Positions 1 through 21,379 of a stretch of DNA of 36,140 nt are shown here, piece by piece. The DNA lies in the NCBI GenBank assembly GCA_000320545.1, contig ADNK01003352.1, positions 1 to 36,140 of the forward strand, in the 5' to 3' direction. This stretch comes from Bigelowiella natans CCMP2755 (lineage: Eukaryota; Cercozoa; Chlorarachniophyceae). The translations under genes and the position numbers were made by a program. Below the pieces are notes generated by a model. The model saw nothing but the letters and a program-made list of their open reading frames with translations. It had not been told where the DNA came from and did not search any database. How positions within the stretch are numbered: position 1 is the stretch's first letter; every line of letters starts with the position of its first letter.

Positions 1-98
1 GTGGAAAGAGAAGAGAGGTCGGCGGGGAGACGCCCATTTCACGATGGTGGTAACCGTTGTGTGCACACTCACTTCCAGCCGCTGCAAGGCACATACAG

Positions 99-201
99 AA
101 TGATCTTCAAGACCTTTTTCATGCACCGTTTTACGCGGGTAGGAGGAGATAGATCTATCTTTTTTGTGATTCCAAGCCCCATGTGCGTGTGTGTGTGTGT
201 G

Positions 202-239
<38 letters not shown>

Positions 240-271
240 TCACTTGTTCGCTATAATAGTGTAATAATAAG

Positions 272-311
<40 letters not shown>

Positions 312-2076
312 TGTTCATTATAATACTGTAATAATACCGTAATAGTGATAAGCGAAAGCAAAAAACAAGCCAACCCTGCTTACATCAATCTTGAATAAAG
401 AAGAATGATTTGTTGAGGTAGTGTTGTTCTAATTCGTCGGCTACCCCCTCTTCCTCCTCCTCCTCCTCTATAATGATAGCGAAGATTGATTTGCTCATGT
501 TTCCAATTGTCGATAAATCGGGCCGGGATGCCATTGAAACAAGCTACGAATTCTGCCAGGTAGGCTGTTGTTTTTGTTGTTGTTGTCGTTGGTGTTCAGG
601 GATAATAAATGAATAAATAGTAGTGGTAGTGGTAGTAGTAGTAGTAGTTGTAGTGTTAGAATGTTGACCCTAGTTTAATAACAGCAAAATGACGATAGAC
701 GCCATAATATAGCTAATACTGGACTTCTCATTACTTGAGAAAAATGATTATTTATTGACGAGTAGCTGAGAAAATTATGTGATACATAACAACATATATG
801 ACTGTACCTATCACATCAATATTGCGTGTACCTAGCATTATCAATATACAAATACATCATATATATTTGTGTGTGTGTGTGTGTGAGTGTGTGTGTGTGT
901 GTGTACTACACTGGTACTACTTCACTAGTTCTACTACATATAAACTTGATTAGCACGTATATTCCCATTGATCTTGAATACGAAACTCCTACTACGTGCT
1001 GAAACTTGTTGTAAAGCGTAAGAACGGTGGAGGCGTGGATCTTAATCGCAATTGGAACATCGAATGGTATGCCTTATATATATGCGTGTATCAGTTTTCA
1101 CCAGTATGTATGGTGCATACGAGGAGAAGAAGAAGAAGAAGAAGAAGAAGAAGAAGAAGAGGAGGAGGATGAGGTGGGAGAAGAAGAAGATATGCAGATA
1201 GATAAGTATTATCAAAAAGTATGGCAAATACTTCCCATCAACAACATATTATATGAGGTTGTATCAAATGCCTACTACATCATCTTCTTCATCATCATCA
1301 TAATCATCATCATAATCATCATCAATAGGAGTCCAGGAGATGTATCATCTGATACGTTTGGAGGGCCAAGGTGGTGGTTACGAGAGATCATAATTAGTAT
1401 AATTGTCGTAATTGTAGTAGAGTAGTAGTAGTAGTAGTAGTAGTAGTAGCAGTAAAGTAGTGCATAATTGGTGGAAAGAATATGAATAAGAAGACGAAGA
1501 AGAAGAAAAAGAAGAAGACGTGAGTTGAAATTAGTCTAGCATCTTTGTTAAAAATTTCCTCTGTATATCTGACCATCATCCTCACCATCATCCTCATTAT
1601 CATCATCATCTTTTCATCCTCATTTTTCATGTTATTATGATTCATCAGACCCTTCAGTGAGAAAGAGTCAACCCAATTGCTTCGGATGGCGACGGACTTC
1701 AAGGTAGAATAATAATAATAGGCTGCTGTTGTTTGTAGTAAAAGTTGAAGGAAGGATCGACAATAAACAACACTTAACGACGCATTAATTGTCATTATTA
1801 TAATTAAATGAAACAATGTAGGCAGATGCATTCATAGACGTGCATAGTGGGACTCTTGGGTTTTACACTCCATACTCTTATTCTACAGATGTTCCGGTAG
1901 TAAGTAAGTGACAAAGTATTTGAGACTGGTCAATTATATTTATGAGTAATATGTACATCATTTACTATTGTTAAAAGTACTAGTAGTACGACTGTATGAT
2001 AATGATGATGATAATGATGATGATGATGATGATGCTTTTAGACTTCTTCACCTTTTCGCAGCGAGCAACTCCACAC

Positions 2077-2114
<38 letters not shown>

Positions 2115-2444
2115 AGCAACCACAACCACCACCACAACAGAGTTTAACTCTCTCTCCTCTCTTTCTCTTGCCTCCTTTCTCCGTTCGGTTTCCTTTCACC
2201 TACGTACTCACCCTCCCCCCCCCTTCCCCAACACACACACATTATATTTATAATATGACCAAACACACATCATAAATGATGCTAGAATACTGTGCATCAT
2301 ACTTTACCAAAATCGCCTTAACGTCGAACGGTCGTCTGGTTAGCAAACTTTGGAAACGCAAAAAACGCTAAAAGCTTTTGAGTTGTTGAATCCTAAATAC
2401 TGCAATTGTGATGCTGGAGGAGCTGGTCAGGTAAAAAGGAGAGA

Positions 2445-2479
<35 letters not shown>

Positions 2480-2565
2480 GAATACACTCGTAGATTTTTA
2501 GGAATTGTGTACGAGTATGCGCATGCTGAGTATTTTGGTGATTAGTCGAAAAGATTATGTGTGTA

Positions 2566-2609
<44 letters not shown>

Positions 2610-2686
2610 AGATGATAATGATGATGACTGTCATTGGGTACGGCTGATTGTCATTAGTTCAGAAGATAATAGTGTGGAGGAGAAAA

Positions 2687-2717
<31 letters not shown>

Positions 2718-2724
2718 GGGATTC

Positions 2725-2772
<48 letters not shown>

Positions 2773-3884
2773 ACACAACCATCACCATCATCACCATCAT
2801 CACCATCATCATCGTCATCATCATCGTCATCACCATCATCATTAACAGGTAAGCGGTTACCTCGCTTATGGGACTGCTCAAGATTACTTATTTGACACTT
2901 TGAAGGTAGATGTGTGTGTGTGTGTGCTTGCTTATGTATACTATGTAATATATCATCTATTGTGTGTGTGCTTGCTTATGTATACTATGTAATATATCAT
3001 CTATTGGAGTATAACTGTTGCCGGAGTTATGCCCTTCATCATTACCATCATCATCATCATAATTCTGTTGGCTATTTATGATAACGAAACAGGATCTATT
3101 AACCCCTCTTCTCTCCCTTCTCCTCCTTCTCCACCACCTTTTTAATCACATTCATATTTGTGGTCTCTTTTGATTAACTCTTCTTTTTTTTCTTCTTTTC
3201 CTCTTCTTATGCCTTCCTAAATTTACCCCACCACCACCACCACTTCTGCTACTACAATCAAACACCACTACCGCACATCACATTTAGGTGCCATATTCAA
3301 TCGTTGTTGAGGTTTTCGATGGACAAAAATTTAGCAACGTCGTTCCAACAAACATTGAAAGGCAAAGATTTCGGTGAAATATTTTTTGTAATGTTTCATT
3401 TTTATCCGTTTTAACGAGCAATATCAAACCATGATCTTCCTACGAATTCTATTTGCCCAAGTATCCATTGTGATCTATGATATGAATGATAACTTTAAAA
3501 TCTGCTAAGAAGTTGTAATAATGATGTAGATGCTGGCACTTCTTTTCACTCGCTCATATGTACAGTCCACGTTGTTGCACGCTCGCGCGGACACACACAC
3601 ACACATTATATATAATATACGGTGTTGTTATCTAATATTTTAGCTCTACGAGTCGGAAGAGGAAAGCATCACATGTTCTTGAAAAAGTAAACAATGGAGT
3701 TCGTAACAATGGCAGCAGACCTACTATTAATGATGATGACAAAGACCAGGAGGTGTGGAAAGGGGAAGACCATCATCATCATCATCATCATCATCACCAT
3801 CACGACGTAATTGAAAACAGCAGTACGAAGGACCGCTACTACTCTTGCTTCGCCTCCAGCAATCCTGTTGATAAGAAAACGTAA
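99..3884 (+). CDS. M14 zinc carboxypeptidase, 3' part (5' end outside window)
   Basis: This gene encodes a metallocarboxypeptidase that would remove C-terminal residues from peptides. Exons with matching phase: 99-138 (weaker), 480-559, 1017-1066, 1329-1370, 1649-1703, 1822-1896, 2344-2430, 2849-2905, 3288-3373, 3644-3884. Visible in order: a strand reading MFPIVDKSGR, RKNGGGVDLNRNW (substrate-binding Asn/Arg), PFSEKES, FIDVHSG (third zinc ligand His), a CNCDAGGAGQ stretch, GYLAYGTAQDYLFD, then VPYSIVVEV with the catalytic Glu. The C-terminus carries a run of 11 His inside an acidic insert and ends SCFASSNPVDKKT. The HxxE zinc motif and any signal peptide must lie upstream of the window. The position that is Tyr248 in carboxypeptidase A appears to be Phe (DYLFD). 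The family call is secure from several independent motifs. The first exon and the last 80 residues are less certain. Confidence 0.85.
187..308. repeat. (TG)n/(GA)n and (TC)n microsatellites
   Basis: A TG run passes into a GA run (to about 237). About 35 bases later comes a TC run (about 273-308). Both lie in the intron before the exon at 480 of the carboxypeptidase gene. The two runs are flanked by the same short sequence (CACTTGTTC followed by a TAATA-rich stretch), so the block looks like a small duplication. Confidence 0.9.
2080..2844. repeat. Microsatellite cluster in carboxypeptidase introns
   Basis: Runs in order: (CAA)n near 2080-2112, (AG)n near 2440-2476, (TG)n near 2569-2604, (GAT)n near 2686-2716, (TC)n near 2728-2768 and interrupted (ATC)n to 2844. 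The coding exon 2344-2430 sits in a repeat-free gap between them. The last run touches the 3' splice site of exon 2849-2905. Apparent poly-His, poly-Thr and poly-Met reading frames here are repeat translations. Confidence 0.9.
2912..3006. repeat. Two-copy direct repeat, ~43 bp unit
   Basis: A unit of TG dinucleotides followed by CTTGCTTATGTATACTATG and an ATATATCATCTATTG tail occurs twice in tandem. It lies inside the intron after exon 2849-2905. Confidence 0.85.
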
Positions 3885-3980
3885 CATTTAATTCACTAAA
3901 GGATGTAAAAAGAAGCCAAAATACCTCAACATATGCTACAAATACTAGAAACACTTCATATAGGTGTAAAATAAATAAGT

Positions 3981-4022
<42 letters not shown>

Positions 4023-4069
4023 CACACACGCACACACACACACGCACACACACATAAACGCATACATCA

Positions 4070-4113
<44 letters not shown>

Positions 4114-4480
4114 CGCGTGTGTTTGTATGGGTGTTTACGTGCATACCATGCCTTATATTGAGTTAGTTTTCGATAATTCGTTAAATCTAAGTATTTATTA
4201 GCTTTGGAAGATTCTTATTTGGTGTAATTTTTGGCTGCTATTTATTGTGATCGAAGATTACTGCAAACGAAAGAAAATTGGTCTTCTGCGTTGCTCGATA
4301 TGGTCTCTTTATTCATTTATGCATATAAGCATCATGCTATATGATATTGGTACAAATGTTATAAATTAGCTCGATTTGGATGTGTAGTTACACATTTTCA
4401 TTTGTATTTATTTCCACATGTGTCTAACACGTGGCCTACAAATGTTGTTACTTCCCTAAAATTTATTTCTGGTTTCAATG
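3885..4480. other. Convergent spacer, repeat-rich left part
   Basis: This stretch holds no gene that I can support. It contains a long (CA)n run at about 3983-4054 with CG interruptions and an (AT)n run at about 4078-4112, then plain AT-rich sequence. It is the 3' flank of the carboxypeptidase gene. No polyadenylation signal was assigned. Confidence 0.7.
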
Positions 4481-5290
4481 CAAAAAAATAGGTGAGGTTC
4501 ATCGCAAGCTAGGGCACAATTGGGCGCAGCATCGCCATCATTAGGGGCGAGATGTGCGAACCGAAAGATCCTCACTTGATAGGTTCATGTTTTCAAATGT
4601 TTGCACACAAAAAAGTCATGAGTAGCAAGATCTATCACCTGAACATGAAAGTTGTATTCAATGCATGTCAACAGCAGCACAGAGTAGTTGCATCGACATC
4701 AGCTGCAACAAAGAAAGTGCAAGGCATCTAGGCATGTGCACGTTGCTATCATTGCAGTTATGAATTAGTCATTGCATGCTGTAGTCACGACGGTAGATAT
4801 CAATATTGTGGATGTGCTTGCCTGTGCACGACGCATATGGACCATTGTTTGTTCAGATGCATGCTGCGCTGCATCGAACATCGAATGCATGCACGATCAA
4901 ACATCTGGTCAAAACCTGATCACATTCCCCACTGAGGCTCGACAATGTGCCACAATGGACATGAGCACTGAATGAGATCGGAAAGCAATTCATTGTTGTT
5001 GATGCTCGTCGTCCACCGCAGCGCATGATGATTGCATGCATAGCCCACACGACACGGTTGTTTCAGCTTCGATTCATGTAGCAATAATGTCGCACATCGC
5101 CATGTGCATGATGCACACGAATTAACGACAGTGAAGCATAGCATTTCGCAAGTTTACATGCGGCGCTTTAAGCCAGATGCGGTCATGATGACAAATATAT
5201 CACCAAGATGCCCATGGTAGGCCAAACATTCTGTTCGGGGAGTTACGATTCTTAGCTTGTTAGCATGATGAGACAGTAGGTTGTAACTTT
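4480..5290. other. GCATGC/TGTGCCA-rich island between convergent gene ends
   Basis: This is about 800 bases of sequence unlike its surroundings. Microsatellites vanish, GC content rises (28 of 60 by hand count in 4801-4860), and words such as GCATGC, GATGCATGC, CATGTGC and TGCACA recur on both strands. Three short open frames (60-75 codons) occur on both strands but show no splice structure or recognisable motif, so I do not call them genes. The 11-mer GTGCCACAATG at 4947-4957 recurs exactly in the island at 23260-24590. Confidence 0.6.
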
Positions 5291-5357
5291 GCGTATGTTG
5301 CATCCATACTAATAATTTTTTTTTAATTTATAGAATTTGAATGAATAAACGGATGAA

Positions 5358-5360
<3 letters not shown>

Positions 5361-5437
<77 letters not shown>
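5361..5437. repeat. (CA)n-(TA)n compound microsatellite
   Basis: A CA run of about 15 units passes directly into a TA run of about 23 units. It lies about 140 bases beyond the stop codon of the ArfGAP gene, in its 3' flank. Confidence 0.95.
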
Positions 5438-5440
<3 letters not shown>

Positions 5441-5578
5441 ATAAAGATATTACTGTATATTTTACGATTACTCCTTGCTCATATTTTCCAATAAGTCTAT
5501 CTGTAAAAATGAGGAATTAATATAGTACCATAATTCATTCATATTACTACTTTATGTGAACAAATTTAATCACCTATT

Positions 5579-13936
<8,358 letters not shown>

Positions 13937-13937
13937 A

Positions 13938-14835
13938 TTACTTTGTTATACGTGGATTCTATGAAGCAATTATTACACAGGAAGCAATTAAAAAGGAGAT
14001 ACTCACTCTACACGTAGAGATCTCCACAACGTTCAATTCCATACATGTCAGGAGCTAGCTTTGGTTGCAAATAACAAAAATTGCAAATGTAGGGGTTACA
14101 TCACCTACGACTCAACAAATCAAGCTCAATTCGATTTTAGCTTCGTTGCAATTTATTAGGAGTGCAACATTATTGTTACGACATCTACCAAGATAAGACG
14201 ATCACTTTGTTTAGCCTATGATTTCCTCCTGCGACAATCTAAACAAAGCCACGTAAATAAACAACAAACAACCTCCCGTGCGCTTATCTTTGTGATGGTT
14301 GAACGAGCGGCTTACAACTGCAACTCTTCCCAACTTGAGTGAAGCTTGATTTTCATGTGCGATCGTAACGAGGTCCAATATTTTTTTTAGTGATTCAGAG
14401 GCTAGAGAAAGCAAGTGAGGAGAAAGAGAAGAAGAAAGGGGAGATCAATCTCAATGTTCTATTAAGACATATGTCCTGTAGTTACAATTAATTTATATGT
14501 GTTTTGAATATGGCATAAGGCTTTTAGCACGGTCCTGAACAACTCCGGCTGTAAACCACTGTATGTAAATTCATACGCACTAGAAGAAAATTTAACGTCT
14601 ACTTGTGTTGGAATGGCTTATTTGTGTTCGGAAATGTTGCTCCTGATAAATGGATGTTTCATTTCTTCACCTGTAACAAAATTAGCCTAATGTTGCTCCT
14701 GATAAATAGATGTTTCTTTTTTTCAGCTGTAACAAAACTTGTATTGTAAACTTAGGTACGACGCTTTGAGTAAATGCCTCGAAAAGCACGACAGAGATTG
14801 GAGGCAATGCCAGAAGGAGGTTGGTAAACAAGCAT
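13938..14835 (-). CDS. Possible small gene or unplaced 5' exons upstream of ArfGAP
   Basis: Four minus-strand exons join in phase: 14835-14763, 14401-14316, 14058-14014, 13958-13938, giving 74 codons plus stop. The second exon is the most convincing. It follows a long pyrimidine tract ending CTCTAG, reads as a helix-like stretch (SESLKKILDLV, then HENQASLKLGRVAV) and ends at a GTAAGC donor. The other exons are short and rest on phase alone. The modelled stop lies one base before the ArfGAP start codon, which is odd. These exons may instead be 5' exons of the ArfGAP transcript joined differently. I recognise no family. Confidence 0.3.
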
Positions 14836-14949
14836 CAACCGTTGTAGCAGTGGTGACTTTGTGGGGTCGTTGCAGCTTGTAGATCCAATGGTTGATGTTG
14901 TCACAGGAGCTTGTAGCTGCCTATGTATCCAATGGTTGATGTTGTCACA
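14634..14949. repeat. Two pairs of direct repeats upstream of transporter
   Basis: The first pair shares TGTTGCTCCTGATAAAT and, further on, CTGTAACAAAA, and its copies are nearly adjacent. The second pair shares CCAATGGTTGATGTTGTCAC, with a 21-base gap between the copies. Both pairs lie within 360 bases of the first transporter ATG. Confidence 0.8.
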
Positions 14950-14995
14950 AATCATAACATATTACTAATAGCACCGATGATATGTTATATTTTTT

Positions 14996-15706
14996 ATGTT
15001 ATTTTACTCTAATGCCACAGCTGATGGCATTCCGTCAGTGTTACGAGTTGAAGAAGCCCCCTACAAGCAACATGGAAGCCGAAAAACAAGCGAAGAATCC
15101 ATCATCCACAAGATCTCATCATCATCGTCACCCTCCAAAGAGCAAGTAGATTACATCAGTAGCAGTAGCAGCAGCAGAATCAAACTACGAAGCAGATGCA
15201 ACAGCAAACACTCACAGAAAGCTTCCTCAGCATTAGAACTAGAGAGCCACGAGCAACATCAGAATGGAAACCCGATATTATCGAGGATCTTCGTGCCATC
15301 ATCGTCGACCAATATGGCTGCTGTTAGGAGGATAATCTGGATCAATGCTCTGTCTCCTGTAACAATTACTAGCTGTCCCTTGTCTAGCATTCATTCTTTA
15401 TTCACTCGTAGTGAAAGTACTACGACACCAGGATTGTCATCATCATCATCATCATCGTCGTCGTCTTCTACATCATCATCCTCTTGGAGATTATTACAAC
15501 AAAAACGAGAACAAGAAGAAGAAGAAGAAGAGGTGGTATCGTCGTCGTTTTATTCCAAACTGGAGTTCTCACCACCAACAACAACTATCACATTCTTATC
15601 TCGCTTCTTCGTCTTATTACTTCTTATCATCATCTCTGGACCACCACAAGCTGCTGCTGCAGCTGCTACTCTATCTTCAGGTAAAGTTCCTATTTAATTC
15701 ATATAC

Positions 15707-15747
<41 letters not shown>

Positions 15748-15837
15748 TTTGGCATGCGAATCATCTGGTTGTTTCTCCAACAAAATTTGATAATTAGGTG
15801 GTGGTGGTCCCTTGTCGTTCCAGAAGATGCAAAAAGC

Positions 15838-15868
<31 letters not shown>

Positions 15869-16872
15869 AGGAGAAGGAGAGTTCTGTATTGCGATACTAA
15901 GGGAACAAAAGCAGTTGCGGCTGCATCAGCGTCATCATCGTCTTCATTGCCTTTCTTGGTTAATATGGATGCTGTCCCTCCCCTTAGAACTCACACCCTA
16001 TTTAGTAATAGTCGTAGTAGAGAAAGAGGATATAGCAGCTGTTTTGCTCAAAGAAGATCAGAGAACGTGCCAATTTGGCCGCAACAACCCGGTGGTGGTG
16101 GTGGTGGTGGATTGCTAGCTCCTTCTTTGAGAGCAATCACGATGACAACGACGATGACATTGGCAAATGCAAAAGGCAAAAGGTCACAAGAAGCTGGAAG
16201 TAATAGTAGTAGTAGTAGTAGTAGTAGTACCAGCAACGAGGACATCCTCGAATCAATTTATGGTGATGAGAAGGAGGAGGAGGAGGAGGAAAACAGGCAC
16301 TACTACCACGACGATGGACACGACATAAATCATCGTAAAGCAGCAGCAGCTGTATCTTCCTCTTCATCAACACCATCAGCGTTACGCAGAATAAGCGACT
16401 CCTCCTCCTCCTCCTCCTCCTCAACATCGTCCGGGAAAAGAAACCCTCTCGTAAAGGAGGGAAAGGGGGGGGAAGAGGAGAGGAAAAAATTCCCTCACTT
16501 GATGCTAGCTGCATTACTTCTGGTTTTTGTTAGTAATCAATGGTCCAGGGCGTTGATTTACTACATAAACAACTTCAATCCGCAAATGAATTTGCCATTA
16601 GATGAGGTAGTCAGTCGATTTTATTACTACTCCAGTAGTTGATGGTGATGAGGATGATGACCGATTAAAACAAATGCTCTGTGTTACATATTATCATCCT
16701 ATTCATAATCATATTTATGTTACATATTACATATTATCATCCTATTCATAATCATCGGTCTTCATCACCCACTACTACCACCACCAGCGTCAGAAGAAAT
16801 GGTGTTGTGTTTGATGATAGTGCATTTCATAATTAGTAGGACACAAACACACACAACACGACACACATAACG

Positions 16873-16911
<39 letters not shown>

Positions 16912-17029
16912 GGCAAAACGGTTGTACGCAAATATCGATTTGGGATACGATTCTACAGCATACTCGTGGCTTGCAAGCTTTGGGTCGTTCTTCTCTATTA
17001 TATCTATGTTAGAAATCTTCTCACAAATA

Positions 17030-17062
<33 letters not shown>

Positions 17063-18606
17063 CTATACTGCTACTCTACTTACCTAATGCGAGTGAGGAG
17101 GAGGCACGGATGAAAAAGAAGTCTTTATCATCATTATATGCCGCTTGTAGAGGAATTAATGAAAAAGGAGACAGCAGCAGCAGACATTTCATTTGTTTCT
17201 ATAATACGCTGCTGCTGCTACCTTTTAATCGATACACAGCTAACTGATTGCTGGCACATCATATGATTACTAATTGCTGCTATTATAGTTTCACTGGGAC
17301 ATTTGCCATTGCATCCATATTTGCTGGTAGAATAGCCGATTCGTATAACAGGTTGTTTATTTATTAAATCACTGATTGATCATTATTTTTATTCCTTTTA
17401 TCGTTGATTGTTTCATCGTCAATAGATATTTATAAACAATTTTATATTATTTTGTAAGTCACCAGCCATAAAAATATTTGCAACAATGATAAATAATAAT
17501 CATTGTTAATACCATCATCACCACCAATGATAAATAATAATCATTGTTAATACCATCATCACCACCATAATCAGGGGATTGGTAGTATCTGTGGCAGCAG
17601 TGATTTGGTCTATTTTTCTTGGAATGGGAAGTTTGTCAGGAGATTTTTCGCATCTTTTTGCTTCTAGATCTGCAATGGGCTTGGCACAGGTACGTGCTGC
17701 TGTTGGGTGCTCGTGTTGCTGTTATAGTAGTAGTAGTAGTAGTGAATAAGATCAATCAGTAGTACTGGAGATTATGATAACACATTTAAATTACAAAATA
17801 TTATTATTAATAATAATAATAATATAACAAGGCTCATAATCACTGCCATTTATACTCACGAGTGTGAGGCTCATATTCAATCCAAAATGATCGTACTACT
17901 ACTACTACTATAAAGATGATAAACTGTTGATGCTGGTGCCATACTCAGGCTGTGACTACACCAAGCTCCTACACTCTTTTAGCAGAAATTACCCCAAAAG
18001 AAAAAATTGCTTATGCTAACTCGGTTGGTATTATTGAGTCTATCGTTCTTCTAACCAACCTCAAACACGCCTACAAACTATGTATGTGTGATGGTTGTCC
18101 TCACTATTACTACATGCAAACTGTGTATGTATGATGGTTCTCCTCGCCACTATTACTACGTATGTACTAGGTATTCTCATTGGGGATATATCTTGGTGGT
18201 GGATTGGCTTCTCTTTCTATCCTTTTAGACCAAAGCATAGGGTACTTAGTGGTTGTAGTAGTAATAGTAGTAGTAATAGTAGTGATAGCAGTAGTAACAG
18301 TGGGTGCTGTGTCCGTTGCTTATCGTTGTTGTAGTTGTTGTAGTTGTTGTTATTGTTGTTATTGTTTTTGTCTTCATGGTGTGCTGCTGACTCACTCACT
18401 CACTGCTATAAATATAACGTGGAAACAACAAAGTCACACATCAATCATTGTCATAATTATTTTTCATGCTGCGTATTGAATAGATAAATAAATAGTAATA
18501 CTCTAAAATTAGGTGGAGGGGTGCTGGAATAGCTGTAAGTGGGTTTGGACTTGTTTCTGCCTTAATAGGGGCTGTTGTGATAAGAGATCCTCGTCATGTT
18601 GCGACG

Positions 18607-18639
<33 letters not shown>

Positions 18640-19268
18640 GCTGATGCTGCTGCTGGTGATAAAGATGCTGATGATGATGCTGATGGCCATGGTAAAAAAA
18701 ATGAAGTTGGAGAAAGAGAAGGGAGGAGGGGAATTGTTAAAAATCAATCGCTATCTTGTTTGTTGTGGTTATGTTATTTCAAGTGGAGTAAAGAAGAAGA
18801 AGAGAAAGAGCGAGGATTGGGGGAGGAGAAGAAGGGGGATAGATAGGTGAAAATTGTTGTATTTGGTGGTTTATTACTAAGATTCTGCTAGTACAACATA
18901 TACACTATACATTTATCGTCACAGCAGCCTGATTATCATTCATTCTTTCCTTCTATAATAATGCTACAGCTGTCACCATTGCCAATAGAAAGGAGGATAA
19001 TGATCCCATATATGCTGGATCTAGTGCTGCTGCTGCCGCTGCTACTACTACTCCAGTTGCAGATATAACAACAACAACTACTACTACTGCTACTACTGAA
19101 AGCAGCAGCCTCAATGATTCTTCTCATTCCGCACCATTGGCGACTAGTAGTAGTAGTAGTAGTACCAACACAATAATAGAAACACCAGATACTGAAGTGA
19201 TTTTAAAAGAAATCTTGAATTCAAAGCCTACTGTCTATATTCTCCTGGTAATATATAAATTATATTTA

Positions 19269-19305
<37 letters not shown>

Positions 19306-19864
19306 CATATTTAAATATGATGTTGTTGTTTTTTGTGCAAATGAGTAATCATACATGTGGTTTATATATGAACCCGGTAGTAGCAGTTTGTTGCCATTGC
19401 TTGTCCGTATTTTATATCTCTAGTAGTAGTAGTTGTAGGAGGATGATAATGATGATGATGATGGGGAGAAGTGCTATCGAGTGTTGTCATCGTTCTAGTA
19501 GAGTTGATTGTGTTGTCTTATATATAATAATACCGATATTCTATTAACTAGGCAGCAGCAGCAGCAGCAGCAAGTAATAGCAGCTTTTGTGCTGTCTATT
19601 ATGATATTATTTACTGAAATATTCACGTGGTTCCAGGCCTCGATGGTTCGGTTTATGGCTGGTTTTACCATTGCTGCCTGGAAGGTGGTGTTAAACCAAC
19701 TACCCTCTTTCTTTTTGCTCACATTTCGAGTTTTGGTAGAACGTAGGATGACGACAACGATGACTCTATCATGTTTTCGTAGATAGAACAAGTGGTGCAG
19801 GGGGGGGGGGGGGCACCCTACTGTATAGTGCGCACTACCGCTTTCTGTCACCCTCTGTGTCAGT

Positions 19865-19902
<38 letters not shown>

Positions 19903-20176
19903 AAAAATATCTAAATATATCGGTGTGTGATAGAATAACTGAAAGTAGATAAAAAAATTTATTTTTATTCTGTCACACACTATTGTATGTACGTACTACT
20001 GTGTGAAGTTTATTCTGTCACACACTATTGTATGTACTACTGTGTGAAGTTTAAAGGAAATTTGAAGCAAATTACTTGTTGATAATCATTCTCGAAATTG
20101 TTGCCGTTTGTTGTGCAAATTGCCTCATACTACTCTGCCTTCAAATTTTAGCGGGGAAAGCAAGAATAGTAGAATC

Positions 20177-20208
<32 letters not shown>

Positions 20209-21326
20209 ATTTTCCTTCGCACACCACCACCCCCTTTGTTTCAGGCCCCTCTATTTCTGGACTTATTCCCTGAGCAGGTGAGTGTTGATGGTGGTGGTTA
20301 ATGGTTGCATACAATAAGGTCGATTGATCAAGGCATTATTGATATTACATATCGTTTCCATATTTGATTAAGAAGAAATAGCGGTTGGATGTTATTTATA
20401 TACTTCTGCAACAAATTATTTATTGGCACAAAGGCATGGCGGCATCATCATCATATAACTTCTTTCTTAAATTATTCACACTTCCAAATGTTTATTATTG
20501 CTTCATATATAGATTCAAGAAAGTGGTATTGATAATAGTTAAAGTAGTTGTTGTATCTTGTTGGTGGAATAATACTTAGGCGGTTTCATTTAGTGTTGAC
20601 AATGCGCTCATAATAGCCATGGCAGGAAGTGCCTCCACTTTGCTTGGAGGTCAAGAATTACGCACTGTGTATAGTAGTAGTAGTAGTAGTAGTAGTAGTA
20701 GAATTGCAAATAAGTAGTTTTTGTTTGTAGACTTACGTGTTTATGAGATAGGTATTTTCTGTTGTGTTTGTGGCAAACATATAATAGTAATCGTTATTTT
20801 CTGTTGTGTTTGTGGCAGCAACATATAATAGTAATCGTTATTTTCTGTTGTGTTTGTGGCAGCAACATATAATAGTAATCGTTATTTTCTGTTGTGTTTG
20901 TGGCAGCAACATATAATAGTAATCGTTATTTTCTGTTGTGTTTGTGGCAGCAACATATAATAGTAATCGTTATTTTCTGTTGTGTTTGTGGCAGCAACAT
21001 ATAATAGTAATCGTTGCTGCTGCTGTTGTATATACATACTACTACAAGACATCATTTTAATTCATTACACGCAAGTGAATAACACAACTTTGATAAAATG
21101 ATGATGGAACCAACCAATCAACTCTATCAGGAATTGCAGCAGACAAACTAGCAGCAGCTGCGTCACCTCCGTCAGCTTCATCATTAGCTTCTCGTTTGAA
21201 TATTCAAACCAACGCCACAAACAGTAGCTATAGCTCTCTTCCCTCTTCATCTTCTTTCCCTACGTTAAATGCTGCTCAGGTAGTAATATATGTGCTAATC
21301 TTGCATTAGGGGTAGGAATGTTATCA

Positions 21327-21379
<53 letters not shown>

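Larger units (their letters stand above)
13937..14995. promoter_or_regulatory. Divergent spacer between ArfGAP and transporter genes
   Basis: The ArfGAP gene starts at 13936 on the minus strand and the transporter at 14996 or later on the plus strand, so about 1 kb would serve both promoters unless the small gene is real. No TATA box or initiator could be assigned. Direct repeats are present: a ~48-base repeat at about 14634-14680 and 14690-14738, and a 23-base repeat at about 14883-14905 and 14927-14949. Confidence 0.45.

Noticed and set aside
1-264. Open frame with Met-like start at base 1
   Set aside because: Most of it is TG and GA repeat translation. Only the short piece 99-138 fits the carboxypeptidase splice chain.
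2648-2881. Poly-Asp/poly-His and poly-Met frames
   Set aside because: These are direct translations of GAT and ATC trinucleotide arrays within an intron of the carboxypeptidase gene.
20753-21015. Evenly spaced 44-bp repeats as a CRISPR-like array
   Set aside because: The copies are contiguous with no unique spacers, and they sit in a spliced intron of a nuclear gene.
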